Positions 1 through 16,727 are shown, numbered from the stretch's first letter. The stretch is 64,000 bases of DNA from Blastocystis sp. Blastoise (GCA_039096225.1 JBBPEB010000021.1:806001-870000); one strand, 5' to 3'. Notes: a model not told the origin generated them from the letters alone. Made by a program: numbers and translations.

Positions 1-2214
1 TACAATAGGATTATTTCTATTAAATATATATTGAGGAATAATCTTAAGTACACAAGGGAATATAGCTTTTTGTCTTGTACTTTCTTTTTTACTTTCTTGT
101 ATACCTTCAATATATTCAGTAAATTGATCAAATAAATGATAAATAATATCAGCAGTGAATATACGTATACCTTCATCTTGAGCATATTGAGCAGCATCAG
201 GAGTAATCTTGACATCAAATGCTAATATACAAGCATATCTATAGATATATATATATTATTATTATTTTGTTTATTATTATTAATGTTTATTTATTGTTCT
301 TATTTATAATGAATTGTTATTCAATATATAATAATAATATATAATAATAATATATAATAATAATATATAATAATATATAATATAATAATATATAATAATA
401 TATAATAATATATAATAATATATAATAATATATAATATATAATAATAATATATAATATAATAATATACTCAGGTTTCTTTTCTAGTTGAACAGAAGCTTG
501 TATAACATCTCTACGATGAAGTGGACCAATATTAAATCCAGCTACAGGAATTGGGGGTTTACAATTATTTAAGAATTCTAAAAGAGCTTCTAAAGAACCA
601 ATAGTAGATGCTTGTACATAGACACCTTCTTCATTTCTCTTTAATAAACGACGGAATTTATTTAAATCAGCCATAACAGCATCCTATATTCATATATTAA
701 TATTCATATATTAATATTTATATATTAATATAATTAAATCAATTAAATCAATTATATTTATATTAATATATATATATATATACCTTTAATTCTTCAAGAT
801 AATCCTCGGGAGTACATACAAATAAAGGACTACCTGCTACAGCATCTTCTAAACCATTAGCAGCAATCTTTATACCTAAAGCAGCCTTTATTTGATCATA
901 TTTCTTAAAGGAACACTATATATATAATTATTGTTATTAATATATTTATAATAATACATATAATAATAATTATTATTATTATATTTATAATACATGGATA
1001 ATAAATATAATAATTATAATAAATATAATAAATATAATAAATATAATAAATATAATAAATATAATAAATATAATAAATATAATAAACATAAATATACTTT
1101 AACTCTAGCATCTCTCATAGGTTCTGGTGTTAATAATGCTCGAATAGTAGTAACAATAGGTCCATTTAATCCACAAACGACTATAGTATCCCCTACATGT
1201 AATGTACCATTAATAAGAATAACATCTAAGGTTAAACCTAATCCTTCATCTACTTTCTTTTCTAATACAGTACATTGAATACTATCAACATAAGCTAATT
1301 TCTTAGCTAAATGATCTTGAGATAATTTTATTAATAATCCTAATAAATCAGGTAAACCTTCACCTGTATGAGCAGAAGTAGGTACTAAAGAAACAGTATT
1401 TTTAAAATCATCATTATTCCAATATAAAGATGCATTTAAACCACGTTGCATAAACTCAGTTATTACTTGCTTTGTACGATTCTCAAATTCTTCTTGGGTA
1501 TATTTAGGCTATAGAAAATATATTATTTATTATTATTATTATTATTATTTTCATTTTTATTAATATTATTATTAATATTATTACTATTATTATTATTACT
1601 ATTATTATTATTACTATTATTATATTTATTATTATTATATATATGTACTTGTTTAGCAAATGAATCTCTAAATGAATTATCTTTATGAACTTCCCAACCA
1701 TACATTCTATCAATCTATATATATATATATATATATATTATAATAATAAAAATAAGAATAAGAAGAATAAGAATAACATAATAATAAGTATATATACTTT
1801 ATTAAGAGCAACAATAAAAGGACATTTCTTTTCTAATAACATATTTAAGCTTTCAATAGTTTGGTTTTCAAGTCCGTGCATAATATCGACTACTAAAACA
1901 GCTATATCGCACATACTACTACCTCTACTTCTAAGATTACTAAAGGATTCATGTCCCGGGGTATCAATAACTAATAAACCAGGTACTTTATAAGGAACAT
2001 TAAGGTACTATATAATAATAAGTATAATAATATTAATAATAAATATAATAATAATAAGTATAATAATATTAATAATAAATATAATAATAAGAAATATAAT
2101 TATAATAATATGAATAACTCCATATATACCTTTTTATTTTTATCCGTACATTTCTTAAGGTTATCTCCAGGAAGGAAAGTAGCACCAATTTGTTGAGTAA
2201 TACCACCAGCTTCT

Positions 2215-2272
<58 letters not shown>

Positions 2273-3753
2273 GTAATTATAATCAGAAAAAAAACATAAA
2301 CATAATACTAATAATAATATATATATATATATATACCCGTTTGAACATTTGTTTTACGTATTTTATCTAATAAGGAAGTCTTACCTGTATCGACATGTCC
2401 CATAACAACGACAATAGGACTACGTAAATCATCCATATTACGATTCTCTTTTGCCTTATTCTCACGAGCATATATATATATATACATATATATATAACAC
2501 TATTTTCTTTTAAAGTCATAAAAATATATATAATGAAAATTTTATTTAAAAATAAATAAATAATATATATATACAATTCTCTTATCTCTGGCAATATCAA
2601 TTTTTTCTTCATCATCTAAATCACTATCATTTTCCCAATCAGAACTACTACTACTACTAGATTCTTCTTCTTCATCATCTTCTTCTTGATTCATAGCTTC
2701 TTCAGCAGCTAATACATCATCATCATCAATAGCATCCATCCAATCATCAAGAACTTCTTCTTCTTTATTCTTTTCTTCTTCTTCTAATCTTTTCTTTTCT
2801 TCTTCTCTCTTCTTCTTCTCTTCTTCTTCCTTCATCTTCTGTTCTTGTCTCTCCTTACGACGTTGCTCTTCAGCCTCTTTAGTCAAATCAGATTCTATAT
2901 AATAAATAATATAAATAATATATATAATATATATATATATAAATAATATTAATAATATAATAATCAATATATATATATATACCTTGAGTGGCAAGACCTC
3001 TTGCTTTCATCATTTCAATAGCAGCACGTGCTTCTTTTAACTTCTTCTTTTGTGTTTCAGTCAAATAAGTTCCTTCAGCTTTTTGTTTTTCTATCTTTTG
3101 CTATATATAATAATATAATAATAATAATATAATAATAATAATATAATAATAATATAATAATAATTTAAAAAAAAAATAAATAATATTTAATAAAAAAATT
3201 ATTTAAAAAAACATAAATATACTCTTTTTTTTTCTTTCTTTTCTAATTTCTTTTGAAGAATACGTTCTTCTTCTTCTCTACGAATACGTTCTTCTTCTTC
3301 TCTCTTTAATCTTTCTTCTTCTTCTTTCTTCTTACGTTCTTCTTCAGCTTTTTGAATAGCTTCTAAACGTGCTTTAGCAGCTAATGCAACAGCATTTAAC
3401 TTTGGTTCAGCTTTACCTTTACCTTTCTTTTGTTTGTTGTTATTATTATTCTTCTTATTAGCATCATTCTTAGATTCATCATCAACTTTCTTCTCATTTG
3501 TTTGAGCTTTTGGTTTATTCTCAGATTTTGCATCTGTATCAAGACCTAAAAATGCAGCAGCTTCATCAAAAATATCATCTTCTTTCTTAGCAGCAGCTTT
3601 CTGTTTCTTTCCTTTAGCAGTAGCAGGTTTCGATTCTTGAGCAGGAGTTTCTTTAGCATTCATAACTTCATTATATAAAGCATCTAAATCAAAATCATCA
3701 GCTCCACCATTTCCACCAGCATTCTTCTTTTTATTATTTTTTTTAGGAGCCAT
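1..3753 (-). CDS. EIF5B: Translation initiation factor eIF5B (3' end beyond window)
   Basis: This is the GTPase that joins the 60S subunit to the 48S initiation complex in the cytosol. Exons run 3753-3223, 3100-2983, 2894-2575, 2460-2337, 2215-2130, 2007-1798, 1714-1649, 1508-1098, 915-784, 683-469 and 238-1. They total exactly 817 codons with frame kept throughout. The N-terminal ~320 residues are a charged Lys/Glu-rich extension starting [10 protein letters not shown], as in other eIF5B proteins. The GTPase shows G1 GHVDTGKT (~344), switch [15 protein letters not shown]3 DTPGHES (~408) and G4 NK|ID, which an intron splits at 1797-1715. Domain II and the start of domain III follow, ending at QYIFN. 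About 200-300 C-terminal residues lie outside the window. The acceptor at 2461 reads GAG and is the least certain junction. Confidence 0.96.
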
Positions 3754-4579
3754 TGTTTATAATGTATCTATAAAAGAAGATTTATTATAGTTATCTACTT
3801 CAAAAAGTAACAGAAAAATATATATGTATATAATATAGAATGATAGAACTTCATATACATGAAATAAAGTACATTAATTTTTTGTTGGAAAGAATTGCAA
3901 AAACTCTGGTTATGTTTTGATTCGTAGAGAAATCGTAAAATCATGATTATTTATTGATTTGTCATTTAATTTCATTCTTTTTCATAAATAAATTACCTTT
4001 ATTCTTTTATTACCTAAAAATTACAAAATCCGTTTTATTCAAGTATTAAACTCGGTTTCGTATCTATTCATTCATTCACTCTCATCGTCTTCTCTACTCT
4101 GAACTAATTTTTCATCGTGTTAATTTAGCAATCTCTATTTTTCAGTCAACATATCTGAAATTAACTTTTCTAAATATATGAATTATGTGCGATACTATTA
4201 TATGAGTAAGAAAACCATATTTTGATAATCAATTTATGAACATTTTTACTATATTAAAATAAATATGCTAATAATATATATTTATTTTAATGATATTTGT
4301 CATCCCACACATTCATTAAATCAGATCCATAATAATATATGGATGAATATCACAAATGAAACTGATCATGAAAACAAATATTGTTAAATATTATTTTCAT
4401 ATAGAGGGTCACGTTTGAATTACCTTGAATTTGAATTTCATATATGTTTCAATTGGTTTCTAGTCATAAATAGAAGAATGTCTACATTTAAAAAGTTGTG
4501 AATAGTTGTTCTTTTTCCAAATTAGTTATAAATTTAAATTACAGATGTTATTCTATAAATGATTTTAAAATTCGAGTAC

Positions 4580-4588
4580 TATATAAAG
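4580..4588 (+). promoter_or_regulatory. TATA-box candidate for SLC35F6-like gene
   Basis: The string CTATATAAAGG lies about 300 bp upstream of the start codon, in a part of the spacer that is not simple repeat. The implied transcription start is near 4610. TATA-like strings are common at this base composition, so the call rests on position and on the flanking GG. Confidence 0.4.
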
Positions 4589-4666
4589 GGGTTGTCATGA
4601 GATAAGAACAAAAGAAGAGATTAGCTAGTACAAGAATAAATAGTAAAACACAAATAAACCAAAAAA

Positions 4667-4729
4667 ATGCCTCATCGGAATCTCTTCTACCTTTGTTTTC
4701 TCATCAATTTTTATATGAATAGAAGCTAA
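4667..4729 (+). other. Upstream ORF (20 codons) in SLC35F6-like leader
   Basis: The ORF starts MPHRNLFYLCF and ends in TAA. It sits after an A-rich stretch (AAAAAAATG), downstream of the TATA candidate and 150 bp before the main ATG. A possible 5'-UTR intron (GTATATG at about 4835 to TTTACAG at 4880) lies between it and the coding start. It could dampen translation of the transporter. It may also be chance. Confidence 0.3.
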
Positions 4730-4881
4730 AATGAAAAGGAGAAAAGTTTTTTTTTATGATTCGGATGTGAATTTCTTTTTCTCTATTGTTTAGAAATCAA
4801 TTACATTTTTATATTTTTCTAATCCTTAACAACAGGTATATGAATCATTTGTAATCTATTTTAACGCTAAATGTTTACAGA

Positions 4882-6304
4882 ATGGTAAGTGATTTCACAA
4901 GATATTCTTGCATTCCTTGCATGCTTCTTTTCGGTACTGCTACCGTTACTCTTCAAAAGTTCATTTTCAATATGTCTTCTGAAGGTAGAGATGCTTTCGG
5001 TAATCCCGAAGTCCATACTTTCAACAAACCTTGGTTCCAAACTGAAGCTATGTTTGCTGGTATGTTCCTTTGTTTACTTGTTTTTGAAATTTCTCGTCTC
5101 CTTAACAAGTGTAAGCCCAAGAGTGATGTTAAAGAAACTTTAGTTGATGCTGAAGCTAATGCTGCTGCTGCTGCTGAAGCTAAGAATCATTGGATGGTAT
5201 ATTTTCTCTTATATTTATGATTAATATTATTGCTTTATAATAATAAAAGGCTAAACGTGTTTTTTTTTAATAAATAATATTGAATATTATTCATTTTAAT
5301 AATTTTTTTTTAAATTTAGAATTATGTTTACGTTGGTGCCCCTGCTATGTGTGATCTTTGTGCTACTTGTCTTATGAACATTGGTTTATTTTACATTTCT
5401 GCTTCCATCTGGCAAATGCTTCGTGGTTCTATGATTATTTTCTCTGCTATTGTTTCTATGATCTTCTTAAAGAAGAAGTTCCATGCTTACCAATGGACTG
5501 GTATTGCTACTGTTATTGTTGGTTTAATTATTGTTGGTGCTTCTTCTTTCATGGAAGTTCCTAAGCCTACTGTTACTCCTACCATTGCTCCTAATGCTAC
5601 TGCTTTATTCAGTTTAACTGCTGAACCTGAAGAACCTACTACTGGTAATGTTGTTATGGCTATTTGTCTCGTTGTTTTTGCTCAAGTTATTCAAGCTTCT
5701 CAAATTGTTATTGAAGAATATTTCTTAAGAAACTTAAAGAATGCTTCTTCTTCTCTTATTGTTGGTTTAGAAGGATTCTGGGGTGGGTATGTTATTATTA
5801 TTATTATTTTTTTTTTATATCAAATTTATATATTATTTATTTATTATTTCAAATTAATAACATATAATATCATATAGTCTCGTTGGTGCTCTTATTCTTG
5901 TTGGTATTTCTTTCACTTCTACTGAAAATGCCCTTGTAGCTAAAGTTTTCCATGAAGATACTATTGATACTTTCCTTATGATTGGTAACAGTAATCCTCT
6001 TTTAGTTCTTGTTATCTTCTATATTGCTTGTATTCTTGGTTATAATCTTTTTGGTATGATGGTTACTGAAACTTATTCTGCTGTTTATCGTACTATTATT
6101 GAAGCTCTTCGTACTGTTTGTATTTGGATCTGTAATATTATTATTTATTATGCTTATGCTGTTCCTACTCAACAATATCAATTTGGTGAACCCATCTGGT
6201 GGAATTCTCTTGTTGAATTATTCGGTTTTGCTTTCTGTATGACTGGTACATTCATCTACAACAAAGTCTTAAAGTTCAAGGCTTTTGAATATCCTGAAAA
6301 CTAA
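4882..6304 (+). CDS. SLC35F6-like multispanning transporter (DMT superfamily)
   Basis: This 402-residue membrane protein of the drug/metabolite transporter superfamily is closest by eye to SLC35F6 (ANT2BP), which occurs in lysosomal or mitochondrial membranes. Exons are 4882-5196, 5320-5786 and 5878-6304; frame is kept. Family marks are SIWQMLRGSMIIFSA, the QASQIVIEEYFL segment (SLC35F6: AIQMVLEEKF) and the late YRTIIEALRTVCIW helix. About ten hydrophobic segments are visible. A loop of ~35 polar residues rich in Thr/Pro/Glu (around 190-220) interrupts the middle. Codon use is strongly NNT-biased (GCT, GTT, ATT), as expected of a well-expressed gene. The substrate cannot be read from sequence. 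The start at 4882 follows an acceptor-like TTTACAG. Confidence 0.88.
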
Positions 6305-6596
6305 ATAAATCCTTTTAATAAATAATATTTTACGTTGCTATTATAGTTATACTCTAGTTTTTAAACTTTTTTTAACTATAATTATTTCATATCCATAGTT
6401 TAACACAATTTATATTGTTTTGTTTTATAAAAATTGTGTTTAAAAATAAGAATATTTTTAATAAACAACAAAAAATATATATAATATCATTAGAAAACAA
6501 ATAAAAAAAAATATTATTATTCATGAGAAGTTATTTGAAACAAAAAAAAAACAGAATAATAAATAAAGTATATAATAATAATAATTCTACATATAT

Positions 6597-8612
<2,016 letters not shown>

Positions 8613-9294
8613 CAAAGCTGCTAATGAAATCTAAAACATAATAAAAGATATATTCTTATTAAGAATATCAATACCATTAGAAACCTACAGAAAGCGTAGG
8701 TTGAAGGAAAAAGATCCATGAATTATCGCTCAATAAATAGTATCTGGAAATAAAAAATGGCGAATTGTTTTCTTCTTGCGTTTGTCATGAAATCTATTTT
8801 ATATCCATTTTTTAAAAATATATGGAAGAATAACATTATTTTATATAGCCGTTGAAATACTCAGTTCACTAATAAGTGAGCATTTCTTGAATAAGTGGAT
8901 TCAATTAGTATTGTATTTGTCATTTTATATTAATTTAAGCTATAAAGAAATCATTTAAAGATTGTTAATAATAATTGTTTGACAAATAACAGATTCATTT
9001 GTAATAATGAAAAATAATTATCTATATCCAAAATTAAAAGTATCATGATCCTATTGGAGATATCTTATTTTATTCAAAAAATCAATTTGTAATTAACGTA
9101 AAGATAAAAAATATTTTTTATGAAAATAAATCACATTTATTTATATTTTCTAACATAAGTACAGAAACAATTTTATGCACACAAAAAAAGCTTATCAATC
9201 CTTTATTTTTTTATTAATTTAAAAAAAAAATGAAAACAAAACACATAAATGATCAACATTTATATACTATAAATATTATTATTATTAAATAAAA
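8613..9294. other. Intergenic region, no gene seen
   Basis: This is AT-rich sequence upstream of the GT49 start and downstream of the alpha-mannosidase stop. I found no RNA gene or repeat of note. Confidence 0.6.
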
Positions 9295-12200
9295 TTATTC
9301 AAGAGTAACAGCAAATGTTTTAAATTCCATAGGTTGAATAACAATAACTGTTGATTTTCCTCCACGTATTTGAGAACGAATAGGAGAATTCTCCTTTGAA
9401 ATAGAATACTTTTCAGGTTCTGTTTCCCAACGCATACGTTCTTTTTCTACTTGTTCCTTATTAAACATACCCGTTAATATCTTTTCTTCATAATCAAGAA
9501 TCTTAAATCCTTTGAAAATAGTAGCTAAATCAATTTCTACAGGAATAGCTAACTTATTTTCATCCTTTTCATATATATGATGTAATCTTAATAAATAAGT
9601 TTTATCTTTTAATCCAACCAATTGGAAATTTAATAATTGAAGATTCTTTGGGAATTCTTTAGTTAAAGAAGAATATTCTAAAGAATTATTATTGATTGTA
9701 GAATCCTTATTAAGAGTACTATAGAAAGACATAGGAGGATGAGCAAAATATAAATCTAATTGTTTATATAATATAGAAGAATCTTGTTTTTTATTTATAA
9801 AGAACCATATTTTTTCTTTAACATGATCATTTTCAGTTAAAGGAGTACCAACACCATATCCATCATCACCTAATGTTCTTCTCTTTATCATTATTTCTAT
9901 TCTACCATTTTCTAAAGAAGATATACCATGAGCTCTATCTACTAATACAGTTAAACGGCTATCTTCTTTTTCATCTTCTATATATGCACGAGAAACTACA
10001 GGATAGAAATTACCAGCAATAGGTTGAGTAAATTCAGTATTAAAAACACGTTTTTGTTGTTCCATACCATTGGTATCAGCATATATAGTTTTTTCATTCT
10101 TAAGATTTGTATTTAATTGAAGAACAACTTCACGACCATCATCAACACCATTCATTTCTGTATTTACTTCAATAATATCTTCTTGAAGACCTTGTTTATA
10201 TAATCTATATACACTATAATATCCTTGTCTATATATTTGTTGAATTTCTTCTACTAAGGGTCCTTTAAGAACAGTAGTAGTAAGAGGAGTAGTTTCAGGA
10301 ACAACATAATCAGCAATAACATGAGATTCATAAGCATAATAAATAATAGTAAAATGAATATTTTCTTCTTCATTTTGATATGTTCTACAATTTACTTTAA
10401 ATCCTTTTTCAGTAACAGCAGAAGTAACAATAGACATAGCAGCATCAGTATAGACTTGAACAAGTACACGAGCATTATTCATAGATTCTGTAAAAGTAAC
10501 AGGTAATTTAACCCAACCATTCTTATCAGTAACTCCTTCAACAACTCCAAATAAATGTTTATCTTTGATATCTGTAAATGGATTGACAGTATCTAAGAAA
10601 GCAATATAAGTAAGAGTATTCTCACCAGACCAACGATTATCACCAAATATAGATATACGAACAGTAGCACCAGTATTAGTTATAGAAACTACACTACATG
10701 TTAAAGGAATATTAATATTACTAGTAATAGTAGTATATAAATGAACAGTAGAACCTTCAGGGAAAGGTTGTTTAAAAACAATATTAATATATTTCTTTTC
10801 TTCATTAGATTCACCAATATTAATAAATCCTTTTTCTATTCCTTCTTCTTCTTTCTTCATATCAATTCTAGCTAAAGCAGCACCTAATCCTTGCATCCAA
10901 TCATGAGGATTTGAACCATCAGTTCTTCTTGTATAAAATTTAATATTATCAGCTTCTCTATTCTTTAATATAGTAATAAATGAATCATCCCAAGAATCAG
11001 CACCAGCATTTGATATTAAATAAGCTGGATCTTCAACTTTAGTAGAAAATTCAGTTTGATAAGTACCTTCTTTATCTTTACTATTTGAGCCACCAATACC
11101 CATAGCACCAGATATAGCAGGAACAAAGATATAGGCACCTGAAGAACGAGGTTGATTTAATGCTGATTTATAATGATATAAATTTGTATTTAAAGGAATT
11201 GTTTCACCTTCAGAATTAGTCATTGATTTTATATAACCTAAATATAAGAAAATATAGAGTAGATTTATAATAAGAAATAGTTTTAGTATATGATATTTCA
11301 AAAATATATATATAATAGTATAGATACCATTTTCAGTATTTAACTTCATCTTGTTATTACTAATAAAAGTATCTTGAACAGGTTTAGTCACAATAGCATC
11401 TTTATTGACTTTAATATATACTGTAGTATATCCCATAGCAGGTATTTCTATAGGGAAATATACATAATAAGTACCATTACGACGATCATAAGAGAATTCT
11501 GGAATTTCATTAATTTGGACTTCAAATGGTTTTCCTTCTTTATCATATATACCTACATCACTACGAGGAGAAATTAATTGAATGACTTCTTTTCTATTCC
11601 AAGCAATACTATTTGATAATACTACAGCAATACGATTCTCTTCAGTTAATAAAGGGAAAACTTCAGTACTATTCTTATTAATATTCTCTAAAGTAGTATA
11701 TATATCTAAAACTTTAGAAACAGCTTTATTTGAGAAATAAGCTCCATCAATTAATTGAACGTTATAATCATCTGCAGAATGTTGAGTTTCAGTACCTATA
11801 GTTATATAGAGATAAATTATAGAGAATAGAACATTTATTGAAAGTTATTCTTTGTTTGATACTCAAAATAATAGTATTTTAATGATAATAATAATAAATA
11901 TATTAATAAATATTCATTAATCATAATATATAATAATAATATACCTGTAATAGCATCATGATGTTGTACTTCTCCTTGAGCTTTTCTTAATTTCATTATA
12001 TCTGAATATAATTCAGCAAAATTAAGTGATTTCTTTTCAGCTTTAGAAAGAGCTAAATACATTTCAGCATTTGATAATTCATTCATCTTTTCACTATAGA
12101 AATATATAGTTGATAATCAATTATAATATTAATATAATAATATTATATAATATAATTATTTAATTAAAAAATAATTAATAAATAATATATAAAATATAAT

Positions 12201-13893
12201 AAAATATAATAAATAAAAATAATAAAATATAATAAATAAAATATAATAAATAAATAATAAATAAAAAATAATAAATAAAACAAAAAAGCAATACATATAT
12301 ATACCGAACAAGTCCTTTCAGTCTATCTCTAGAAGTATAATAGCCAGTCCAGAAACCAGAAGAACAATCAGCGTGAGGGAAGAAATCACCTTTTTTAAGT
12401 GACCATTGTTTCTTATGTTGATTAACTACCTTAATATAATCGGATAAAACACCATAATGTAATTTAATATGATATTTATCTTGATTACTATTAATATAGT
12501 CCATAAAATGATCCATATTTTCATAAGGTACTTCAGCATTTACAAATGTAAAATCAGCACCCCAAGGAATAAGTAAATTATTACCATTATCAAACCAAGT
12601 AATACGTTCACGTACCATACGTGCAAAGTCTTCTCCTTGTTCTTCTAATTGACTTTTAAAGGTAGGTAAACTATTATCCCATTGTACCCATTTTTTATTA
12701 TCAGTGTCCATATAAGCTTCACCAATAGATCTCGAAAAGAAATCACATTCATTAGGAGCTATATAACTACTTTCTAAATAATGAGTAAATATATCACTTT
12801 CTTCACCAGAGGATTTAGATCCTCTCCAAATAAACTCTAAATTCTTTGTTTTCTTTCTATTTTCAACATCATCATAATGAATTCTCCAAAAAGTAAAAGT
12901 ATCAAAACCCATTTGTGAATATAATGAAGCTACTTGACTAGAATGACCAAAAGGATCTACATGCCAAGCAACTGTAGGACGTATACCAAATTCATCATAT
13001 ATAAATTTACTACCTAAAGTCATTTCATTGATTATATCCTCATAATGTGTAGTAGCTTCATCAGCCATTACCCAACCACCTAAATTTAACTCTAACTATA
13101 TATATATTTTATTATTTAATTATTATAATTATTATAATGTTTATTATTATACTTATTATTAATGTTAGCATTATTATGTTTATTATTATGTTTTTATTAT
13201 GTTTATTATTATGTTTATTATTATTATGTTTATTATTATTATGTTTATTATTATTATGTTTATTATTATTATGTTTATTATTATTATATACTTGACCATT
13301 ACGAACAAGTTCTCGAACATCGTTTCGAACATTTTCGTCTTTTTCATTCCACCATCTTTGAAAGAAAGCTTGTTCAACATAACTATAGATATATAAATTA
13401 TAGTATAATATATTATTATTAGCATAATACACTTTTATGAAAGCATAATATATATAATTATATAATTAAAATAATAATATAATATATTTTTATAATAATA
13501 AAAACATAATGAAACATATATATACGTAAATTTACGATCTTTATTCTTCTTAAGAGCAGAAATAGCTGTATCAAGAATTGAACGAACAGACTAACATTTT
13601 TTAATAAGATTTTATTCATCTAGAAATAGCAAATATACCTTAACGTAATATTCATCACCTGTAATAATCCAACCGGGATCATCGTGAGTATGAGCTATTA
13701 AATAGACATTTATGGTCTCATCATCATTAGCTATATCAGTAGCATTGAAATGACTTTGGGCAGCCTATATAAGAATATAAATAATGAAATAAATAATGAA
13801 ATAAAGTACATGTTCTAAATAAGCTCTTTTAACACTATGTTGAGAGAAACATAGTTGAATCAGTAACACAAAAAAAATAAAGTAAAACTTCAT
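9295..13893 (-). CDS. Lysosomal-type alpha-mannosidase (GH38)
   Basis: This secreted or lysosomal enzyme of 1238 residues removes terminal alpha-mannose from glycoprotein glycans. Exons are 13893-13810, 13764-13639, 13590-13526, 13382-13292, 13095-12305, 12093-11945, 11795-11328 and 11237-9295; phases all match. The signal peptide is MKFYFIFFVLLIQLCFSQ. The zinc motif HTHDDPGW (His55, Asp57), the nucleophile motif AWHVDPFGHS (Asp169), WRGSKSSG and the zinc-ligand motif QHHDAITG (~430) are all present, so the active site looks intact. The C-terminal half carries the usual all-beta mannosidase domains. It is longer than typical lysosomal enzymes (~1000 aa), mostly through inserted loops. Its neighbours, a LARGE-like transferase and a cathepsin B, suggest nothing operon-like. 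Confidence 0.95.
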
Positions 13894-14497
13894 TTCCAAA
13901 TACAAAACAAAATATTTGTGAATAGAATATCCTATGAATAAAATAAAAATCTTTCAGAATCTCTTTTTAATTGTGATTTTCCCCTATATAGCGACGAATA
14001 GTGAGGTTTTGCCCAAAAAGAGAGTCAGAATTGTGAATTTCTAAATTCATTATTGAGATGTTGTTCTCAAATATACCAATGAAATGAAGATCATTTTGTG
14101 TTTCATAATCTGAACCTAATCTCATTTTCATCTCGTTTTTTTAGGATAATAGAAACCGAAGAGATCTTTGTCTATAACTTAGAAGCAATACGTTAGTGTT
14201 GTATTTATTAAAATAAGGGTTGAGCTGTTGTTAAAGTGTAATATGATTCAATGATGAACGAAAATGTGGTATTCGTCTTGTTTCTTGTTTTCAATTTTAT
14301 CACCTTTTTAATTAATTCTAGTGTTATTTTTAAATGCAAATAATATAAATATATCATGTAAACAAAACAAAATAAGTTTAAAAAACAAAGTTCCACTCTT
14401 TTTATTCGAAAACATATTAAAAGGAGTTTTAAAGTGTTTCAAAGTTGTACACGATAAATACGCTATGAGTAAATAAATTTTTTGTTATGAATAACAG
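13894..14497. other. Intergenic region, no gene seen
   Basis: This 600-bp spacer separates the alpha-mannosidase start from the 3' end of the protease gene. A 62-codon minus-strand frame at 14208-14396 is hydrophobic, low in complexity and unsupported. Confidence 0.6.
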
Positions 14498-15378
14498 TTA
14501 CACAATAGCTTTTCCAGCAACGTTACTATTTTCAATACCACATTCATTTTTTCCACGTAGAATTCTAAAGAATCCATTTTCACCCCATTCTTCATTCCAA
14601 CTATTAGCTATTGTCCAATAAGGAACGTCATTTTCAACACCCCATCCAATTAACTATTTAGAGAATACAATAAGAATTTATTGTTTATATTGCTTATTAT
14701 ATAAATATATATATATATATATATAATAATAATTTATTGTTTATATTTTTTATTATATAAATATATATATACATAATAATTTATTGTTTATATTTCTTAT
14801 ATTTAAATATTATTAGAAAAATTATATATATATATTATATATACTCTAACTGAATGTCCTCCTAAGCTTTTTCCTTCAATATGTTGATATATACCTTGTT
14901 TATAAAGAAGAAAATCTTCATAAACCGTAAAAGAGACTTCGTGAGGTCCATATAATAATATATCCTTTTGGATATCTTCTATAGTATATAGATTATAAGG
15001 AGCACGAAATCGATACAAATCTTGAGAATAAGGAATAGGATAAGTATCTTGGCATTTATAATTACATTTTGGAGGATTAGATATACTATGTATAGACATA
15101 TATAATTATTGATGAATATGAAGATGGAATAATATATAATAATTATATATATTCTATAATGTTTATTATTGTTATTTTTATAATGTATTTTATAAATTAA
15201 TATTATTACTATATATATATATACTCTCCACAGGGAGGATAAGTGCCATTCTTATTATGATTACATTTTGGATATATATATGCCTTACAACTGTTCATAT
15301 CACCATATCCTCCTCCTGTTACTATACCCGATGTCTATTTATATATATTTATTATTATCGTTATTATTAGCATTATTA

Positions 15379-15441
<63 letters not shown>

Positions 15442-16107
15442 TTATATATATACAGTCATATAAAGCCATGCTTGATAAGGAAAACCGCCGCTACATAATT
15501 GTCTATATATATATTATTATTATATAATCATCAATATATATAGTATAATAATGTATACAATTATAATAATGATATATAATCATCAATATATATATAACAA
15601 TATATATATATACCCACAGTCGTCACAACATTCAAGAAGATCTTCAGCAGATAATCGCTTCTGTATCTTACCCTTTGAAGCAATACATAATCTATATAAT
15701 ATGAAAATACATAATCTAGATAATAAATTAAAAATACATTAATATATATATATAATATATATCAATATATACCTATCTGTACCAGAATCAGCAGCTCCAA
15801 AAGCCCAGCAAGAACCACATGAAGATTGATCGCTGACTTCACCAACTGAGGGACACTCAGGCCATTCTTTTCTTGAATCAAATTCAGTAGGAATATCAAT
15901 ATTAGTTTCATTGTATGATATGCGCTTCAAATTCGATTTCCCATTTAAATAAGTACCAAGTAAAGGAATATAATGAGTAACATCAGTCGTATATTCTGCT
16001 TTCCAAGTACTTCTAGCGTTGTTTATTCTCATTGAGAGCTGCTCATAATTTATAGCTTGAGCACTAATCAATAGCACACTAAACAGAAAGATTGTTATTG
16101 CACTCAT
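14498..16107 (-). CDS. Cathepsin B-like cysteine protease (C1A)
   Basis: This is a lysosomal or secreted papain-fold protease of 322 residues, the usual cathepsin B size. Exons are 16107-15773, 15691-15614, 15502-15454, 15334-15225, 15085-14845 and 14653-14498; frame is kept. The signal peptide is [18 protein letters not shown], followed by a short propeptide of the cathepsin B type. The catalytic triad is visible: Cys100 in [13 protein letters not shown], His268 in SLGGHSVR and Asn288 in [10 protein letters not shown]. Cathepsin B hallmarks include [10 protein letters not shown] and the [13 protein letters not shown] region leading into an occluding-loop-like segment. [20 protein letters not shown] matches the family segment just before the catalytic histidine. 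No inactivating change is seen. Confidence 0.95.
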
Positions 16108-16727
16108 ATTAAATTCAACCAGAAATGAATAGAATAAAAAATGGAAATGATTGTGAACTTTGAAAACACAGTCTTTTCAAGGTATGATAAAGTTCTGTTT
16201 GGTAGGTTACTTTATTCAGTTTCTTTTTTTCATAGAAATATTATGATTAAAATGAAATATAAATTGATAAACATAGAGAATATTTAAGTCATATATTGGT
16301 TACTTCTTTAGACAAATTTTACTAGAAAATATGTAAAAGAAATGTTCATGGAATATAATTACTCACTATACTTGATGATCCGTTATATTTTTCTTTTATA
16401 AATATCTATTCTTTATATGTTTTAATAAAATGAACATCAGTATATCGACTCAACAATGATTTTCATATAATATCTGTTAACATATAGAACTCCTGTATGT
16501 CCTAAGTCATAGCATATATTTATTCATATTGTTTTTATTACTTATCTAACTATATATTGTAAAATAAATTGTCGTTGAATGCTTACATGTTCACGTAGTA
16601 AAAAACGAATATATTAGGATATCTTTATTTTGTTCAGAAATAGCAAAAACAATTTTTTCAGAAATTTACTATTATGATTAACTGTATTATACAAAAACTT
16701 TTATAAAAAAAATAATATTTTTATTTT

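Larger units (their letters stand above)
3754..4881. other. Intergenic region, divergent promoters of eIF5B and SLC35F6-like gene
   Basis: This 1.1 kb stretch lies between two divergent start codons. It is less repetitive than the introns. It holds a TATA-like element near 4581, a short upstream ORF and a possible 5'-UTR intron (listed separately). I see no other gene. Confidence 0.7.

Noticed and set aside
13112-13432. Frames rich in Tyr/Val/Asn repeats on both strands
   Set aside because: They lie in the alpha-mannosidase intron 13291-13096 and spill into exon 4. The GTTTATTATTAT array is an intronic repeat.
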